Positions 8,043-16,340 of a stretch of 64,000 nucleotides of DNA are shown piece by piece. Made by a program: the position numbers and the translations under genes. Numbering within the stretch: the stretch's first letter is position 1; each line of letters starts with the position of its first letter. Source of the DNA: CAILZL01 sp050248275 (lineage in GTDB: Bacteria > Pseudomonadota > Gammaproteobacteria > Steroidobacterales > Steroidobacteraceae); contig JBFWSR010000011.1 of assembly GCA_050248275.1 (NCBI GenBank), forward strand, positions 1-64,000, written 5' to 3'. The notes under the pieces were generated by a model. It saw only the letters and a program-made list of their open reading frames with translations. It did not search any database and was not told the DNA's origin.

Positions 8043-8759
8043 GTGGCGCAATCACGTTCCTTTGGAAAACGCCTGCTGCGCTGGCTGGGCTTGCTGCTCG
8101 CGGGCTGGCTGGCGTTCTCCATCGGCAGCGTACTGCTGATGCGCTGGCTGGATCCGCTGACTTCGGCCTTCATGCTGCGCGATCGCGCCATGGCTTTTTT
8201 CAACGGCGACCAGGACTATCGCTTTGCTCATCAATGGGTGGACTGGCACGACATTTCCGCTCACGCCAAACTGGCGGTCATCGCTTCCGAAGACCAGAAA
8301 TTTGCCGAGCACTGGGGCTTCGATTTCGAGTCGATGGAAAAAGCATGGCAGCACAATCAGCGCGGCCGGAAGGTGCGTGGCGGCAGCACCATCAGCCAGC
8401 AGGTCGCCAAGAACCTGTATCTCTGGCCGGGACAAAGCTATGTGCGCAAGGGCATCGAAGCCTATTTCACCCTGCTGATCGAAACGCTGTGGCCCAAACA
8501 ACGCATCCTTGAGGTGTACCTCAACAGCGCCGAATTCGGCAAAGGCGTGTTCGGTGTTGAAGCCGCCAGCCGGCGTTATTTCAGAAAACCGGCCGCGCGC
8601 CTGAACGCCCGGGAAAGCGCACTGCTGGCGGCAGTCCTGCCTGCACCCAAACGCCTTCTGGTCAACCGACCCTCTGGATTTGTCTATGCGCGCCAGGCCT
8701 GGATTGGCAGGCAAATGGTACGCCTGGGCGGCCCCGAGCTGCTCAGCAGTCTGCAATAG
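8043..8759 (+). CDS. mtgA: monofunctional biosynthetic peptidoglycan transglycosylase
   Basis: A 238-residue GT51 enzyme with one N-terminal membrane anchor (about residues 13-35). The catalytic motifs are in order: SEDQKFAEHWGFD with the essential Glu, RGGSTISQQVAKNLYLW, and KQRILEVYLNSAEFGKGVFG. It polymerises lipid II into glycan strands at the periplasmic face and has no transpeptidase domain. The start codon is GTG at 8043, 15 bp after ppiB. Confidence 0.95.
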   Translation: MAQSRSFGKRLLRWLGLLLAGWLAFSIGSVLLMRWLDPLTSAFMLRDRAMAFFNGDQDYRFAHQWVDWHDISAHAKLAVIASEDQKFAEHWGFDFESMEKAWQHNQRGRKVRGGSTISQQVAKNLYLWPGQSYVRKGIEAYFTLLIETLWPKQRILEVYLNSAEFGKGVFGVEAASRRYFRKPAARLNARESALLAAVLPAPKRLLVNRPSGFVYARQAWIGRQMVRLGGPELLSSLQ

Positions 8760-8847
8760 GCTATAAACGGAAACGGTCTTTCGGGATGCGCCGATCACCA
8801 AGACCGCCTAATATTAAGATCACACTGCTGGGGGAGAGGTACTGACG

Positions 8848-9213
8848 ATGAAGGTTGCCCACACATTCTGCATGGCTGCGCTGCTCAGCCTGATGACTAT
8901 TGCGCCGGCGCTGGCGGAGTGCATATACCCCAAAAAGCCGGACGATCCGCCCAATGGCGCCAAGGCAACCAAGGAAGAAATGATTACTGCTATGAAGGCG
9001 ACACGGCAGTTCGACGCCGACGTCAAGGCCTACCAGGCATGCCTCGACATGGAAACCGAAACCATCCTGAATTCCCTGGGCGACAAAGCCACCCCAGAAG
9101 AAATCAAGCGCGTCAAGGACAAGCAATCATTGAAAGCCACCGCCGCCTATGAAGACGCCGCCAGGGTAGCCGAAGCGTTCAACGCCCAGTTGCGCGCCTT
9201 CAAATCGAAGTAA
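8848..9213 (+). CDS. small secreted two-cysteine protein, tandem paralogue 1
   Basis: A 121-residue protein with a clear signal peptide; cleavage is likely after APALA, leaving a mature start E-C. I do not recognise a named family. It shares with the next two genes the pattern [ED]CxxPKxPD at the mature N-terminus, a central AM..F..DV.AY..CLD.ET segment and a basic C-terminal AFN..LRAFKSK. The two invariant cysteines may form a disulfide in the periplasm; the rest looks helical. This copy is the most divergent, being richer in lysine with an altered middle segment. It has its own terminator. Confidence 0.85.
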   Translation: MKVAHTFCMAALLSLMTIAPALAECIYPKKPDDPPNGAKATKEEMITAMKATRQFDADVKAYQACLDMETETILNSLGDKATPEEIKRVKDKQSLKATAAYEDAARVAEAFNAQLRAFKSK

Positions 9214-9239
9214 CGTCCGGTTCGCTCAGGCAAGCAAAG

Positions 9240-9269
9240 GCCGAGGCTCTGTCTGAGCCCCGGCTTTTT
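9240..9269 (+). terminator. Rho-independent terminator after paralogue 1
   Basis: GCCGAGGCTC and GAGCCCCGGC form a 10-bp stem with one mismatch and a short loop, followed by five T. It lies 27 bp after the stop codon. Confidence 0.85.
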
Positions 9270-9416
9270 CATTGGCCGGTTTTTTGTGACCCACTTGGCA
9301 ACCGGCTCTGTCGTCCTAAAGTCCATGCATCACAGGTCGATCTAGAGTCGCATGACCGGGACCTGCAAGCCTGTCTTTGATGGAACCCGGCAAATCTCGG
9401 CCATTACCGGAGACCT

Positions 9417-9776
9417 GTGATGAAAAAGACTCAGATGACCCTGGGAAGCATCCTGCTGTGCATGGCAAGCCATATGGCATTTGCAGACTGCACCTATCCC
9501 AAGGCGCCCGATGCGGTGCCTGACGCCAAATCCGCCTCGCAAGCGGAAATGCTTGCCGCCATGTCCGAGTTCAAACAGTACAACAGCGACGTCGACGCCT
9601 ATGTGACCTGTCTGGACGAAGAAACCACGGCGAAAGTGAAAGACGCCGGCGCAGCGGGCGCCATCATGCAAATCAAGGCCATGCAGGCCAAGAAAAAATC
9701 GGCAGCGACCGACGAACGCCAGGCCAAAATCGAGGCGTTCAACAAGGCGGTGCGCGAGTTTAAATCCAAAGGCTGA
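9417..9776 (+). CDS. small secreted two-cysteine protein, tandem paralogue 2
   Basis: A 119-residue protein with a signal peptide ending at AFA, so the mature protein starts D-C-T-Y-P-K. It is very similar to paralogue 3 through FKQYN..VDAY..CLD.ET.AKVK.AGAA.AIMQ.KA and the ATDERQAK segment. The mature part is predicted alpha-helical, charged and without membrane segments, with exactly two cysteines. Function is unknown; the tandem arrangement indicates recent local duplication. Confidence 0.87.
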   Translation: MMKKTQMTLGSILLCMASHMAFADCTYPKAPDAVPDAKSASQAEMLAAMSEFKQYNSDVDAYVTCLDEETTAKVKDAGAAGAIMQIKAMQAKKKSAATDERQAKIEAFNKAVREFKSKG

Positions 9777-9795
9777 GTCAGCTGACTTCATCGCA

Positions 9796-9840
9796 GCCGC
9801 TGCGGGAAATCAAGTCATTCCCGCAGCGGCCGCTTTGTTT
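9796..9840 (+). terminator. Rho-independent terminator after paralogue 2
   Basis: A perfect 13-bp inverted repeat, GCCGCTGCGGGAA with TTCCCGCAGCGGC, has a 9-base loop and a T-rich tail. It begins 20 bp after the stop codon. Confidence 0.85.
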
Positions 9841-9968
9841 CAGTGACCGTCAATACGCCACTGGCTGCCAGTTCCAGTTCAAGCAGACCCGAAGTCGGCC
9901 GATAGAGTGCTGACGGCAGCAGCCGTGCATTCAACCTCCCGGACGGATTTTTTCAGGCAGACATACAC

Positions 9969-10331
9969 ATGAAAAAGGCATCTTTGATTTCGATGGTCGG
10001 CGTTCTTGCCGTGGCGCTGACAGGCAGCGCGCAGGCGGACTGCAATTTTCCCAAGGCACCCGACTCGATTCCGGATGGCAAGACCGCCTCGGAACAGGAC
10101 ATGATCAGCGCCATGTCGGCGTTCAAGCAGTACAACACGGAAGTCGATGCCTATCTGAGCTGTCTGGACACTGAAACCGAAGCCAAGGTCAAGGAAGCGG
10201 GCGCGGCTTCCGCCATCATGCAGCTGAAAGCCATCCAGCAGAAAAAGCGCAGTTCCGCCAGCGACGAACGGCAGGCCAAGGTCAACACCTTCAACGAACA
10301 GGTACGCGCCTTCAAGGCCCGCAAATCCTGA
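9969..10331 (+). CDS. small secreted two-cysteine protein, tandem paralogue 3
   Basis: A 120-residue protein with a signal peptide ending SAQA, then mature D-C-N-F-P-K-A-P-D. It shares most residues with paralogue 2: AMS.FKQYN..VDAY, the second cysteine in SCLD, the AGAASAIMQLKA stretch and ASDERQAK. No enzyme motif, lipobox or membrane segment is seen in the mature part. It could be a periplasmic structural or stress protein, but this is a guess. Confidence 0.87.
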   Translation: MKKASLISMVGVLAVALTGSAQADCNFPKAPDSIPDGKTASEQDMISAMSAFKQYNTEVDAYLSCLDTETEAKVKEAGAASAIMQLKAIQQKKRSSASDERQAKVNTFNEQVRAFKARKS

Positions 10332-10395
10332 TCCTTAACCCGAGCACTGTACTCGACGCGGCATAGCAAGCACCCCCCCGCCGTGCGACACTCCC

Positions 10396-10443
10396 AAGCC
10401 GCTCCGGGCTCATGGCCATCACCATGACCTGAGCGGCTTTTTT
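10396..10443 (+). terminator. Rho-independent terminator after paralogue 3
   Basis: AAGCCGCTC and GAGCGGCTT form the stem, with a longer folded loop and a run of six T. It separates the secreted-protein genes from the molybdenum-cofactor operon, which starts 27 bp later. Confidence 0.8.
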
Positions 10444-10469
10444 AGTGTTCCGAATGGTGGGGGTTTCGA

Positions 10470-11672
10470 GTGTCAATCTTCAGTGTTGCCGATGCGCAGG
10501 CGGCGATTCAGGCACAAGTTCCTTTGCTGCCGTCGGACCGGCTGGGCTTGCGTGAACTCAATGGCTGCGTCCTGGCGGAACCCATTGTCATGGAGCGCGA
10601 CCAGCCGCCGTTCGACCGGGTCACCATGGATGGTATTGCCCTGTCGGCTCACGTTGGTAACAACACGCGCCGACTGCGTATCGCCGGCACGCAGGCCGCC
10701 GGCGCCACGCCACTGAGTCTGCAACAGGCAACCGATTGCATCGAAGTGATGACAGGTGCCGAACTGCCGCCGGGCTGTGATTGCGTTATTCCGGTAGAGC
10801 GCCTGCAAATCGCCGAGGGTTATGCGCAATTGAATGAGGACGTACAGCCGAGTGCCTGGCTCAATGTGCATCGACGCGGCAGTGACGCGCACGCAGGCAG
10901 TACGCTGCTGCAGCCGGGCCAGCGCCTGAGCGCGACGGAAGTGGCCGTGATTGCTTCAGCAGGTCATGCGCAGGCGCTGGTGCGCCGCTCGCCGCGCATT
11001 GCGCTGGTCTCCACCGGCAACGAGCTGATCGAACCGGGTGAACCCATCCAGTCCTGGCAGGTGCGCCGCTCCAACACGTATGCACTGCAGGCCGCCTTGC
11101 AGCAGCATGGACATGCACGCATCGTCGATGCGCATCTGGTCGATGACCCGGATATATTGCGATCACGACTGCAAACCCTGCTGGATGAAAATGATGTGCT
11201 GGTGCTCAGCGGCGGCGTGTCGATGGGCAAGTTTGATTTCGTGCCGCAGGTATTGAGCGAACTCGGCGTGCAGTGCGTGTTCCATAAGATTGCCCAGCGT
11301 CCCGGCAAGCCCATGTGGTTCGGGGTGCGCAGCGACGGCAAAACAGTCTATGCCCTGCCCGGCAATCCGGTCTCAACGCTGATCTGCCTGCAGCGCTACG
11401 TGCTGCCGGGTCTGGCGAAATCCATGGGTGCGTCCCTGCCAGAGTGTGAACACATTTCACTGGCGGGCGCGGTCAAGGCGCATGATGAGCTGAGCGTATT
11501 CCTGCCAGTCACATTGCATTGCGATACAGCGGGCATCACCCACGCCATTCCCTGTCCCACCCGTGGCTCGGGCGATTTCATTTCCCTGCTGGGCACCGCC
11601 GGCTTCGTCGAGTTGCCGCCGGCACAGGGTATGATCCCGGCAGGTTCCGTTGTATCACTGTTTCGCTGGTAA
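10470..11672 (+). CDS. moeA: molybdopterin molybdenumtransferase
   Basis: A 400-residue enzyme that inserts molybdate into adenylated molybdopterin. The order is the MoeA domains: RVTMDGIAL near residue 50, TGAELPPGCDCVIPVE near 105, the RRGSDAHAGSTLLQPGQRL segment, the MogA-like fold with STGNELIEPGEP and LSGGVSMGKFDFVPQVL, and PGNPVSTLICLQRYVLP near 310. The C-terminal beta domain completes it. The start is GTG at 10470. It opens a Moco operon with moaA 9 bp downstream. Confidence 0.95.
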   Translation: MSIFSVADAQAAIQAQVPLLPSDRLGLRELNGCVLAEPIVMERDQPPFDRVTMDGIALSAHVGNNTRRLRIAGTQAAGATPLSLQQATDCIEVMTGAELPPGCDCVIPVERLQIAEGYAQLNEDVQPSAWLNVHRRGSDAHAGSTLLQPGQRLSATEVAVIASAGHAQALVRRSPRIALVSTGNELIEPGEPIQSWQVRRSNTYALQAALQQHGHARIVDAHLVDDPDILRSRLQTLLDENDVLVLSGGVSMGKFDFVPQVLSELGVQCVFHKIAQRPGKPMWFGVRSDGKTVYALPGNPVSTLICLQRYVLPGLAKSMGASLPECEHISLAGAVKAHDELSVFLPVTLHCDTAGITHAIPCPTRGSGDFISLLGTAGFVELPPAQGMIPAGSVVSLFRW

Positions 11673-11681
11673 CCTGTCGCC

Positions 11682-12725
11682 ATGAGTAATGTCCTGACCC
11701 TGTCTGCCGTTGCGCCACGCGATCGTCTGCATCGTCCGATGCACGATCTGCGCATCTCGGTGATGGACCGCTGCAACTTCCGCTGCCCCTACTGCATGCC
11801 GCGCGAAACCTTTCATGAGCATTACCAGTTTCTGAAGCCCACCGAACGACTGTCCTTCGAGGAAATTTCACGGCTGGCGCATCTGTTCGTGGAAATGGGC
11901 GTGAGCAAGCTGCGCCTGACCGGCGGCGAACCGCTGCTGCGGCCCAACCTGACGGAACTGATTGCCGAACTCAGCGGCATGGAAGGCGTACAGGATGTTG
12001 CCCTGACCACCAATGGCGTGCTGCTGGAAAAATATGCCACTGAACTGAAAGCCAGCGGTCTGAATCGCATCACCGTCAGTCTCGATTCACTCGACAAGAC
12101 AGTGTTTGCCCAGATGAGCGGCGGTTTTCAAAGCTGCGACCAGGTGCTGAGTGGACTGCATGCCGCGCAACAGGTGGGCCTGTCGCCCATCAAGATCAAT
12201 GCCGTCGTACAACGTGGCGTCAACGATCACACCGTGCTCGACATGCTGGAACACTTTCGCGGCAGCGGCATCATCGTGCGTTTCATTGAATACATGGATG
12301 TGGGCAACCGCAATCACTGGGAGATGCAGCGTGTGGTGCCCTCACGTGAACTGCTGGCGCGCATTCATGCCCGCTGGCCGCTACATGCCCTGCCCGGCAA
12401 CTATCAAGGCGAAGTCGCCGAGCGTTATGCCTATGACGATGGCGCCGGCGAAATCGGTTTCGTGTCCTCGGTGACCCAGGCGTTTTGCGGCTCCTGCAGC
12501 CGCGCCCGCCTGTCTTCCGAAGGCGTGTTCTATACCTGCCTGTTCGCCACCCACGGACTGGACTTGAAAAAACCATTGCGCAGCGGCGCCAGCGACGATG
12601 AACTGCGCGCCTTGATACGCCATACCTGGGAACAGCGCGACGATCGTTACAGCGAACAACGCATGCAATTGACGGGCAACGAGCAACCATTGCGCAAGAT
12701 CGAGATGTATTACATCGGAGGCTGA
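11682..12725 (+). CDS. moaA: GTP 3',8-cyclase (radical SAM)
   Basis: A 347-residue radical-SAM enzyme making the first step from GTP to cyclic pyranopterin monophosphate. The SAM cluster cysteines are C31, C35 and C38 (CNFRCPYC). LRLTGGEPLLRP follows, and the C-terminal second cluster lies in FCGSCSRARLSSEGVFYTCLF. The protein ends with the conserved Gly-Gly. moaC starts 2 bp after its stop. Confidence 0.97.
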   Translation: MSNVLTLSAVAPRDRLHRPMHDLRISVMDRCNFRCPYCMPRETFHEHYQFLKPTERLSFEEISRLAHLFVEMGVSKLRLTGGEPLLRPNLTELIAELSGMEGVQDVALTTNGVLLEKYATELKASGLNRITVSLDSLDKTVFAQMSGGFQSCDQVLSGLHAAQQVGLSPIKINAVVQRGVNDHTVLDMLEHFRGSGIIVRFIEYMDVGNRNHWEMQRVVPSRELLARIHARWPLHALPGNYQGEVAERYAYDDGAGEIGFVSSVTQAFCGSCSRARLSSEGVFYTCLFATHGLDLKKPLRSGASDDELRALIRHTWEQRDDRYSEQRMQLTGNEQPLRKIEMYYIGG

Positions 12726-12727
12726 GC

Positions 12728-13219
12728 GTGAAAACTTTTTCGCATGTGGATCGGGACGCTCATCCGACCATGGTGGATGTCGGCGACAAGACCGTGACCC
12801 AACGTACCGCCACGGCGGAAACACGGGTGCGCTTTCCGGCAGAAGTAGCCACCGCTCTGCGCGAACAGAACTTCAGCACCAGCAAGGGGCCGGTGTTTCA
12901 TACTGCGATCATTGCCGGCACGATGGCCGCGAAGCGCACGCACGAACTGATTCCCTTCTGTCATCCGCTGGGCATCGAGAACTGCAAACTCAGCATCGAC
13001 ATGGCGGGCAACGAAGCCGTCGTGCGTTGTACTGTGTCGGTTCATCACAAGACCGGCGTGGAAATGGAAGCGCTGACCGGCGCCAGTCTTGCCGCCCTGA
13101 CCATTTACGACATGTGCAAAGCCCTGTCACACGACATCGTGATTACCGACACGCGACTGATAGAAAAACACGGCGGCAAGAGCGGCCATTACCTGTCCAG
13201 CCATCATTCCGCATCGTGA
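12728..13219 (+). CDS. moaC: cyclic pyranopterin monophosphate synthase
   Basis: A 163-residue protein that works with MoaA to form cPMP. PFCHPLGIENC, KTGVEMEALTGASLAALTIYDMCKA and the Lys-Ser-Gly near the C-terminus are family signatures. The Asp and Lys of TIYDMCKA are catalytic in the family. The start is GTG at 12728. Its stop overlaps the GTG start of the following fusion gene (GTGA). Confidence 0.96.
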   Translation: MKTFSHVDRDAHPTMVDVGDKTVTQRTATAETRVRFPAEVATALREQNFSTSKGPVFHTAIIAGTMAAKRTHELIPFCHPLGIENCKLSIDMAGNEAVVRCTVSVHHKTGVEMEALTGASLAALTIYDMCKALSHDIVITDTRLIEKHGGKSGHYLSSHHSAS

Positions 13220-14049
13220 CCGCCGCCCCCGTTTATGGCCTGGTACTCGCAGGCGGCGCCAGCCGCCGCATGCAACGCGACAAGGCGGCCTTGCCGTATC
13301 AGGGCAAACCACAACTGCAACGTGCCTGTGAGCTGCTGGCGCAACATTGTGCAAAAACGTTTGTTTCAGTGCGCGCCGATCAACAACAGGATGCGTTACG
13401 CAATCACTGGCCACAGGTCGTTGATCGCCATGCCGACCTGGGACCGCTGGCCGGCATTGCGGCCGCACAGGCCGACCATCCCGACGTCGCCTGGCTGGTG
13501 ATTGCCTGCGATCTGCCGTTGCTGAATGAACGAGCGCTACAATCCCTGCTGCAGCAACGCGATCCCGCGCGCATGGCCAGCGCCTACCGCAGCCCGCAGG
13601 ATGGTCAGCCGGAACCTTTGTGCGCCATTTGGGAACCTGCCAGCGTCAAAGCCGTCGCAACCGCCATTGCCGCAGGTGAATTTTCGCCGCGAGCCCTGTT
13701 GCGGACATGGAATACTTTGCTGATTGATGCAGCCGAACCGGAAACCCTGAACAACGTGAACACGCCTGACGAACATCATCAAACCAGCGCAACACTTGAC
13801 GCGCCCAGTCTGTCATTGAACCTGCAATACTTCGCACTGTTCCGCGAACAGGCCGGCAAGCGCAGCGAGTCCGTCAGCACCCAGGCCAATACACCCTCGT
13901 TGCTCTATGCCGAGCTGCAGCAACGTTATGATTTCAGGCTCGCCCCATCACAACTCAAGGTGGCCGTGAACAATGAGTTTTGCGACTGGCAACAGCCGCT
14001 TCAGTCGGGCGATACGGTGGCGTTCATTCCACCCGTGGCAGGCGGCTGA
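13216..14049 (+). CDS. MobA-MoaD fusion: molybdenum cofactor guanylyltransferase plus molybdopterin synthase small subunit
   Basis: One continuous frame of 277 codons from GTG 13216, overlapping the moaC stop. The first ~195 residues are MobA: VLAGGASRRMQRDKAAL for GTP, the VVDRHADLGPLAGI segment, ACDLPLL with the metal-binding Asp, and NNVNTPDE at the end. After a short linker, ~80 residues are MoaD, opening SLNLQYFALFREQAGK and ending IPPVAGG with the C-terminal diglycine used for thiocarboxylation. No stop or restart lies between. Separate MobA and MoaD genes are the rule, so this is an unusual fusion. The free Gly-Gly end keeps MoaD chemistry possible. moaE follows with a 1-bp overlap (TGATG). 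Confidence 0.9.
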   Translation: MTAAPVYGLVLAGGASRRMQRDKAALPYQGKPQLQRACELLAQHCAKTFVSVRADQQQDALRNHWPQVVDRHADLGPLAGIAAAQADHPDVAWLVIACDLPLLNERALQSLLQQRDPARMASAYRSPQDGQPEPLCAIWEPASVKAVATAIAAGEFSPRALLRTWNTLLIDAAEPETLNNVNTPDEHHQTSATLDAPSLSLNLQYFALFREQAGKRSESVSTQANTPSLLYAELQQRYDFRLAPSQLKVAVNNEFCDWQQPLQSGDTVAFIPPVAGG

Positions 14050-14495
14050 TGAGCAACACTTTCAGTTTCAGCAGCACGGCCATCGACGGTGCCACATTGC
14101 AAGCCACGCTTGATCATCCAACGGCGGGCGGCTTCGTCGCCTTTGAGGGCCGGGTGCGCAATCACAACGAGGGACAGGCCGTGTTGCGTCTGGAATACGA
14201 AGCCTTCGCCGAACTGGCCGTCAAGGAAGGTCAACTCATCATTGATGAAGCCTTGCAGCGTTTCGCCATCACCGGCGCCGCCTGCGCGCATCGAGTCGGA
14301 CTATTGGAGATCGGCGATGTGGCCGTATGGGTGGGCGCCAACGCTGCGCATCGCGATGCGGCTTTCGCCGCCTGTCGTTACATCATCGACGAAGTGAAGC
14401 AGCGCGTACCGATCTGGAAGAAAGAACATTACGCCAGCGGCGATTCCGGCTGGGTGAATTGCGAAGGCCCTGTGAAAGTTCAGACCTTGCCCTAG
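14049..14495 (+). CDS. moaE: molybdopterin synthase catalytic (large) subunit
   Basis: A 148-residue protein that pairs with the MoaD domain encoded just upstream to put dithiolene sulfur on cPMP. AGGFVAFEGRVRNHNEGQ near residue 30, HRVGLLEIGDVAVWVGA, and VPIWKKEHY with the catalytic lysines near residue 122 identify it. The ATG overlaps the stop of the fusion gene; a longer in-frame start at 13980 lies inside that gene and was not used. It closes the Moco operon. Confidence 0.96.
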   Translation: MSNTFSFSSTAIDGATLQATLDHPTAGGFVAFEGRVRNHNEGQAVLRLEYEAFAELAVKEGQLIIDEALQRFAITGAACAHRVGLLEIGDVAVWVGANAAHRDAAFAACRYIIDEVKQRVPIWKKEHYASGDSGWVNCEGPVKVQTLP

Positions 14496-14665
14496 CTTCG
14501 ACGCGACAGCATCCACACTCCCGCGCCGCCGATCACTGCCGCCACATAACTCAGGCGCCGGACGTGACCCCACACCGCCAGGATCAGCAACGCCACGGCG
14601 ACAAGTATCAGCACCACGCCAAACACCTGTCGTCTGCGCATCGTGACCCGAATCAAGTTGCTCAC
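14492..14665 (-). CDS. 57-residue predicted inner-membrane protein downstream of the OmpA-like gene
   Basis: From GTG 14665 the minus strand encodes 57 residues. A basic N-terminus (VTMRRRQ) leads to a hydrophobic helix, VFGVVLILVAVALLILAVWG, then a basic turn (HVRRL), a second hydrophobic segment, YVAAVIGGAGVWML, and a basic end. The start lies 1 base after the stop of the OmpA-like gene, so translational coupling is likely. Its stop overlaps the end of moaE on the other strand. The family is unknown; coding status rests on the membrane-protein pattern and gene spacing. Confidence 0.55.
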   Translation of the reverse strand: MSNLIRVTMRRRQVFGVVLILVAVALLILAVWGHVRRLSYVAAVIGGAGVWMLSRRS

Positions 14666-14666
14666 T

Positions 14667-16151
14667 TCAATTCGTATCCAGCGTCATGACGACGGCGATA
14701 CGCCGGTTACGAGCACGCCCGCTCTCGGTTTCATTATTGGCTATGGGCCTGGACTCGCCGTAACCAATCGAACTGACCTTCTCGGCACTGATGCCCATAT
14801 TGGACAGTAAATACTGACGCACCGCATCGGCACGATCCTGCGACAACAACAGATTCGCCGAATCCGAACCCTGGTTATCAGTATGGCCTTCAATCGTCAG
14901 GCTGGCGCCGGGAAACAGCTTGATCGCCTCGCCCACTTTGGACAGAACTGGAAAGCTGGCAGGTTCGATGCTGCTCTTGCCGCTACGGAAGCTGATGGCG
15001 TTCAGCGACAGAATGAGTTCATTGCCTTCCCGATACACCCGACCTTCGTTGCTGGTAAACATGTTTTCAACCTTGCCGATGCTGTCCCGCAAACGTTCCT
15101 GCGCACTGAGCTTCTTTATCAGAGCCATGCGTTCTTCCGATTCGCCGCCCAGACGCGTTTCCAGTGTCTTGATGGCCGCATTCATGTCGGCGATTTGCTG
15201 ATCCCGGTCGCGCACTTTCTGCCGCGCATCGATCAGTTCCTGCTGCTGTTGTTGCACTCTGGCGTGCGCCTGCTGCAAAACTTCGACATAGCCCTGATCA
15301 AACCCTGGCGTCACGTCCAGCTCGGCCGCCAGCTGGCGGACAGGTTCTTCAATAACCAGAAACTGCTGTTCAGCCAGATGCTGTTTTCTGCCATCGCTGC
15401 TCTGCGCGCGTTCAATGAGACCCGCCAGATACTGTGCATGCCGTGCCTCATAACTGGCCTGCGCTGCAAGACGCCGGGGTTCCGTCAGTTCATAGCGGCT
15501 GCGCGTCAATTGCTGGTCGGCCAGCGTCAATTGCTGTTGCGCCACGGCGAAACTGCGCGGCGCAAATTCCGGCACTTTCGCTGCCTCGGCCCTGGCGATG
15601 GAATCACGCGCCTCGCTCAACACCGAATTCTTGATGGTCTGCAATTCCACATCCCGCAACAGCACTTCGGCTTCAGCACCCTTGCTGCGCGCATCCTCCA
15701 GATCGCCGCTTTCGACCCTGGCCACTGCCCGCTTGAAGCGCTCCTCCGCCTTGACCCAGGCAGCGGTCATTGACTGCTGCGCGCCCGCAGTAATGGCATC
15801 GTCATGGGCCTTGATCACGGTCATCAAGGTCTTGCTGCTTTGCGCAGCAACCTGTTGCAACCTACCGATGTCCTGCTGCAACTCGGCCTGTGCTTTCTGC
15901 AAGCGTTCCGTCTTGACGTTTTTATTGAAGTCTTTTTCCAGCTCTTCCAGTGCTTCGTTCACCCGCGCATAGCTGCGTGGCGCAAGCAGTTCGGCTCTTG
16001 CGGCCTTGGCCTGCTCGATACCTGTCTGCAAAGGCGCAAACAATTGCTCCTTGCTCAAGGGCGTTGCAGCGGCCGGCGCCTGCCCATTGGCGACCGCACA
16101 GACCGACAAGACCATCAGCAACCAACCCAGGCGGCGCAAATTCAAGATCAT
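14667..16151 (-). CDS. OmpA-family protein with long periplasmic helical region (DUF4398-like)
   Basis: A 494-residue protein with a signal peptide (about residues 1-24), then some 340 residues rich in Ala, Glu, Gln and Lys that look like coiled coil, including a DUF4398-like repeat region. The C-terminal OmpA-like peptidoglycan-binding domain covers about 375-494, with IEGHTDNQGSDSANLLLSQDRA and GYGESRPIANN...RNRR. It lacks an OmpA barrel, so it is likely a periplasmic or lipid-independent cell-wall linker. It is followed 1 bp later by a small membrane-protein gene. Confidence 0.88.
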   Translation of the reverse strand: MILNLRRLGWLLMVLSVCAVANGQAPAAATPLSKEQLFAPLQTGIEQAKAARAELLAPRSYARVNEALEELEKDFNKNVKTERLQKAQAELQQDIGRLQQVAAQSSKTLMTVIKAHDDAITAGAQQSMTAAWVKAEERFKRAVARVESGDLEDARSKGAEAEVLLRDVELQTIKNSVLSEARDSIARAEAAKVPEFAPRSFAVAQQQLTLADQQLTRSRYELTEPRRLAAQASYEARHAQYLAGLIERAQSSDGRKQHLAEQQFLVIEEPVRQLAAELDVTPGFDQGYVEVLQQAHARVQQQQQELIDARQKVRDRDQQIADMNAAIKTLETRLGGESEERMALIKKLSAQERLRDSIGKVENMFTSNEGRVYREGNELILSLNAISFRSGKSSIEPASFPVLSKVGEAIKLFPGASLTIEGHTDNQGSDSANLLLSQDRADAVRQYLLSNMGISAEKVSSIGYGESRPIANNETESGRARNRRIAVVMTLDTN

Positions 16152-16340
16152 GAATCAGAACTCCATCACTCTTTTATCTCGTGGTATGACCAGGCCGGCT
16201 TCAATGCGTTTTGGTTATTACAGAACGCCTCGACTGCGCCAGGCATCGGATGATCTCTTGTCGGCCTGCGCTGAAGGAGGATCGCAGTAAACCGACGCGC
16301 TCCCAGCAGACAGGCCGATTCAAAATCCAGACAACATCGC

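Noticed and set aside
13027..13215. Upstream 63-codon extension of the MobA-MoaD frame into moaC
   Set aside because: It lies inside moaC in another frame and shows no homology; the GTG overlapping the moaC stop is the natural start.
14883..15773. Plus-strand frame of 296 codons opposite the OmpA-like gene
   Set aside because: Antisense shadow; the minus-strand gene has a signal peptide and a clear OmpA domain.
16150..16290. Short plus-strand frame (46 codons) opposite the OmpA-like gene start
   Set aside because: It overlaps the divergent start, lacks a motif and has no convincing ribosome-binding site.
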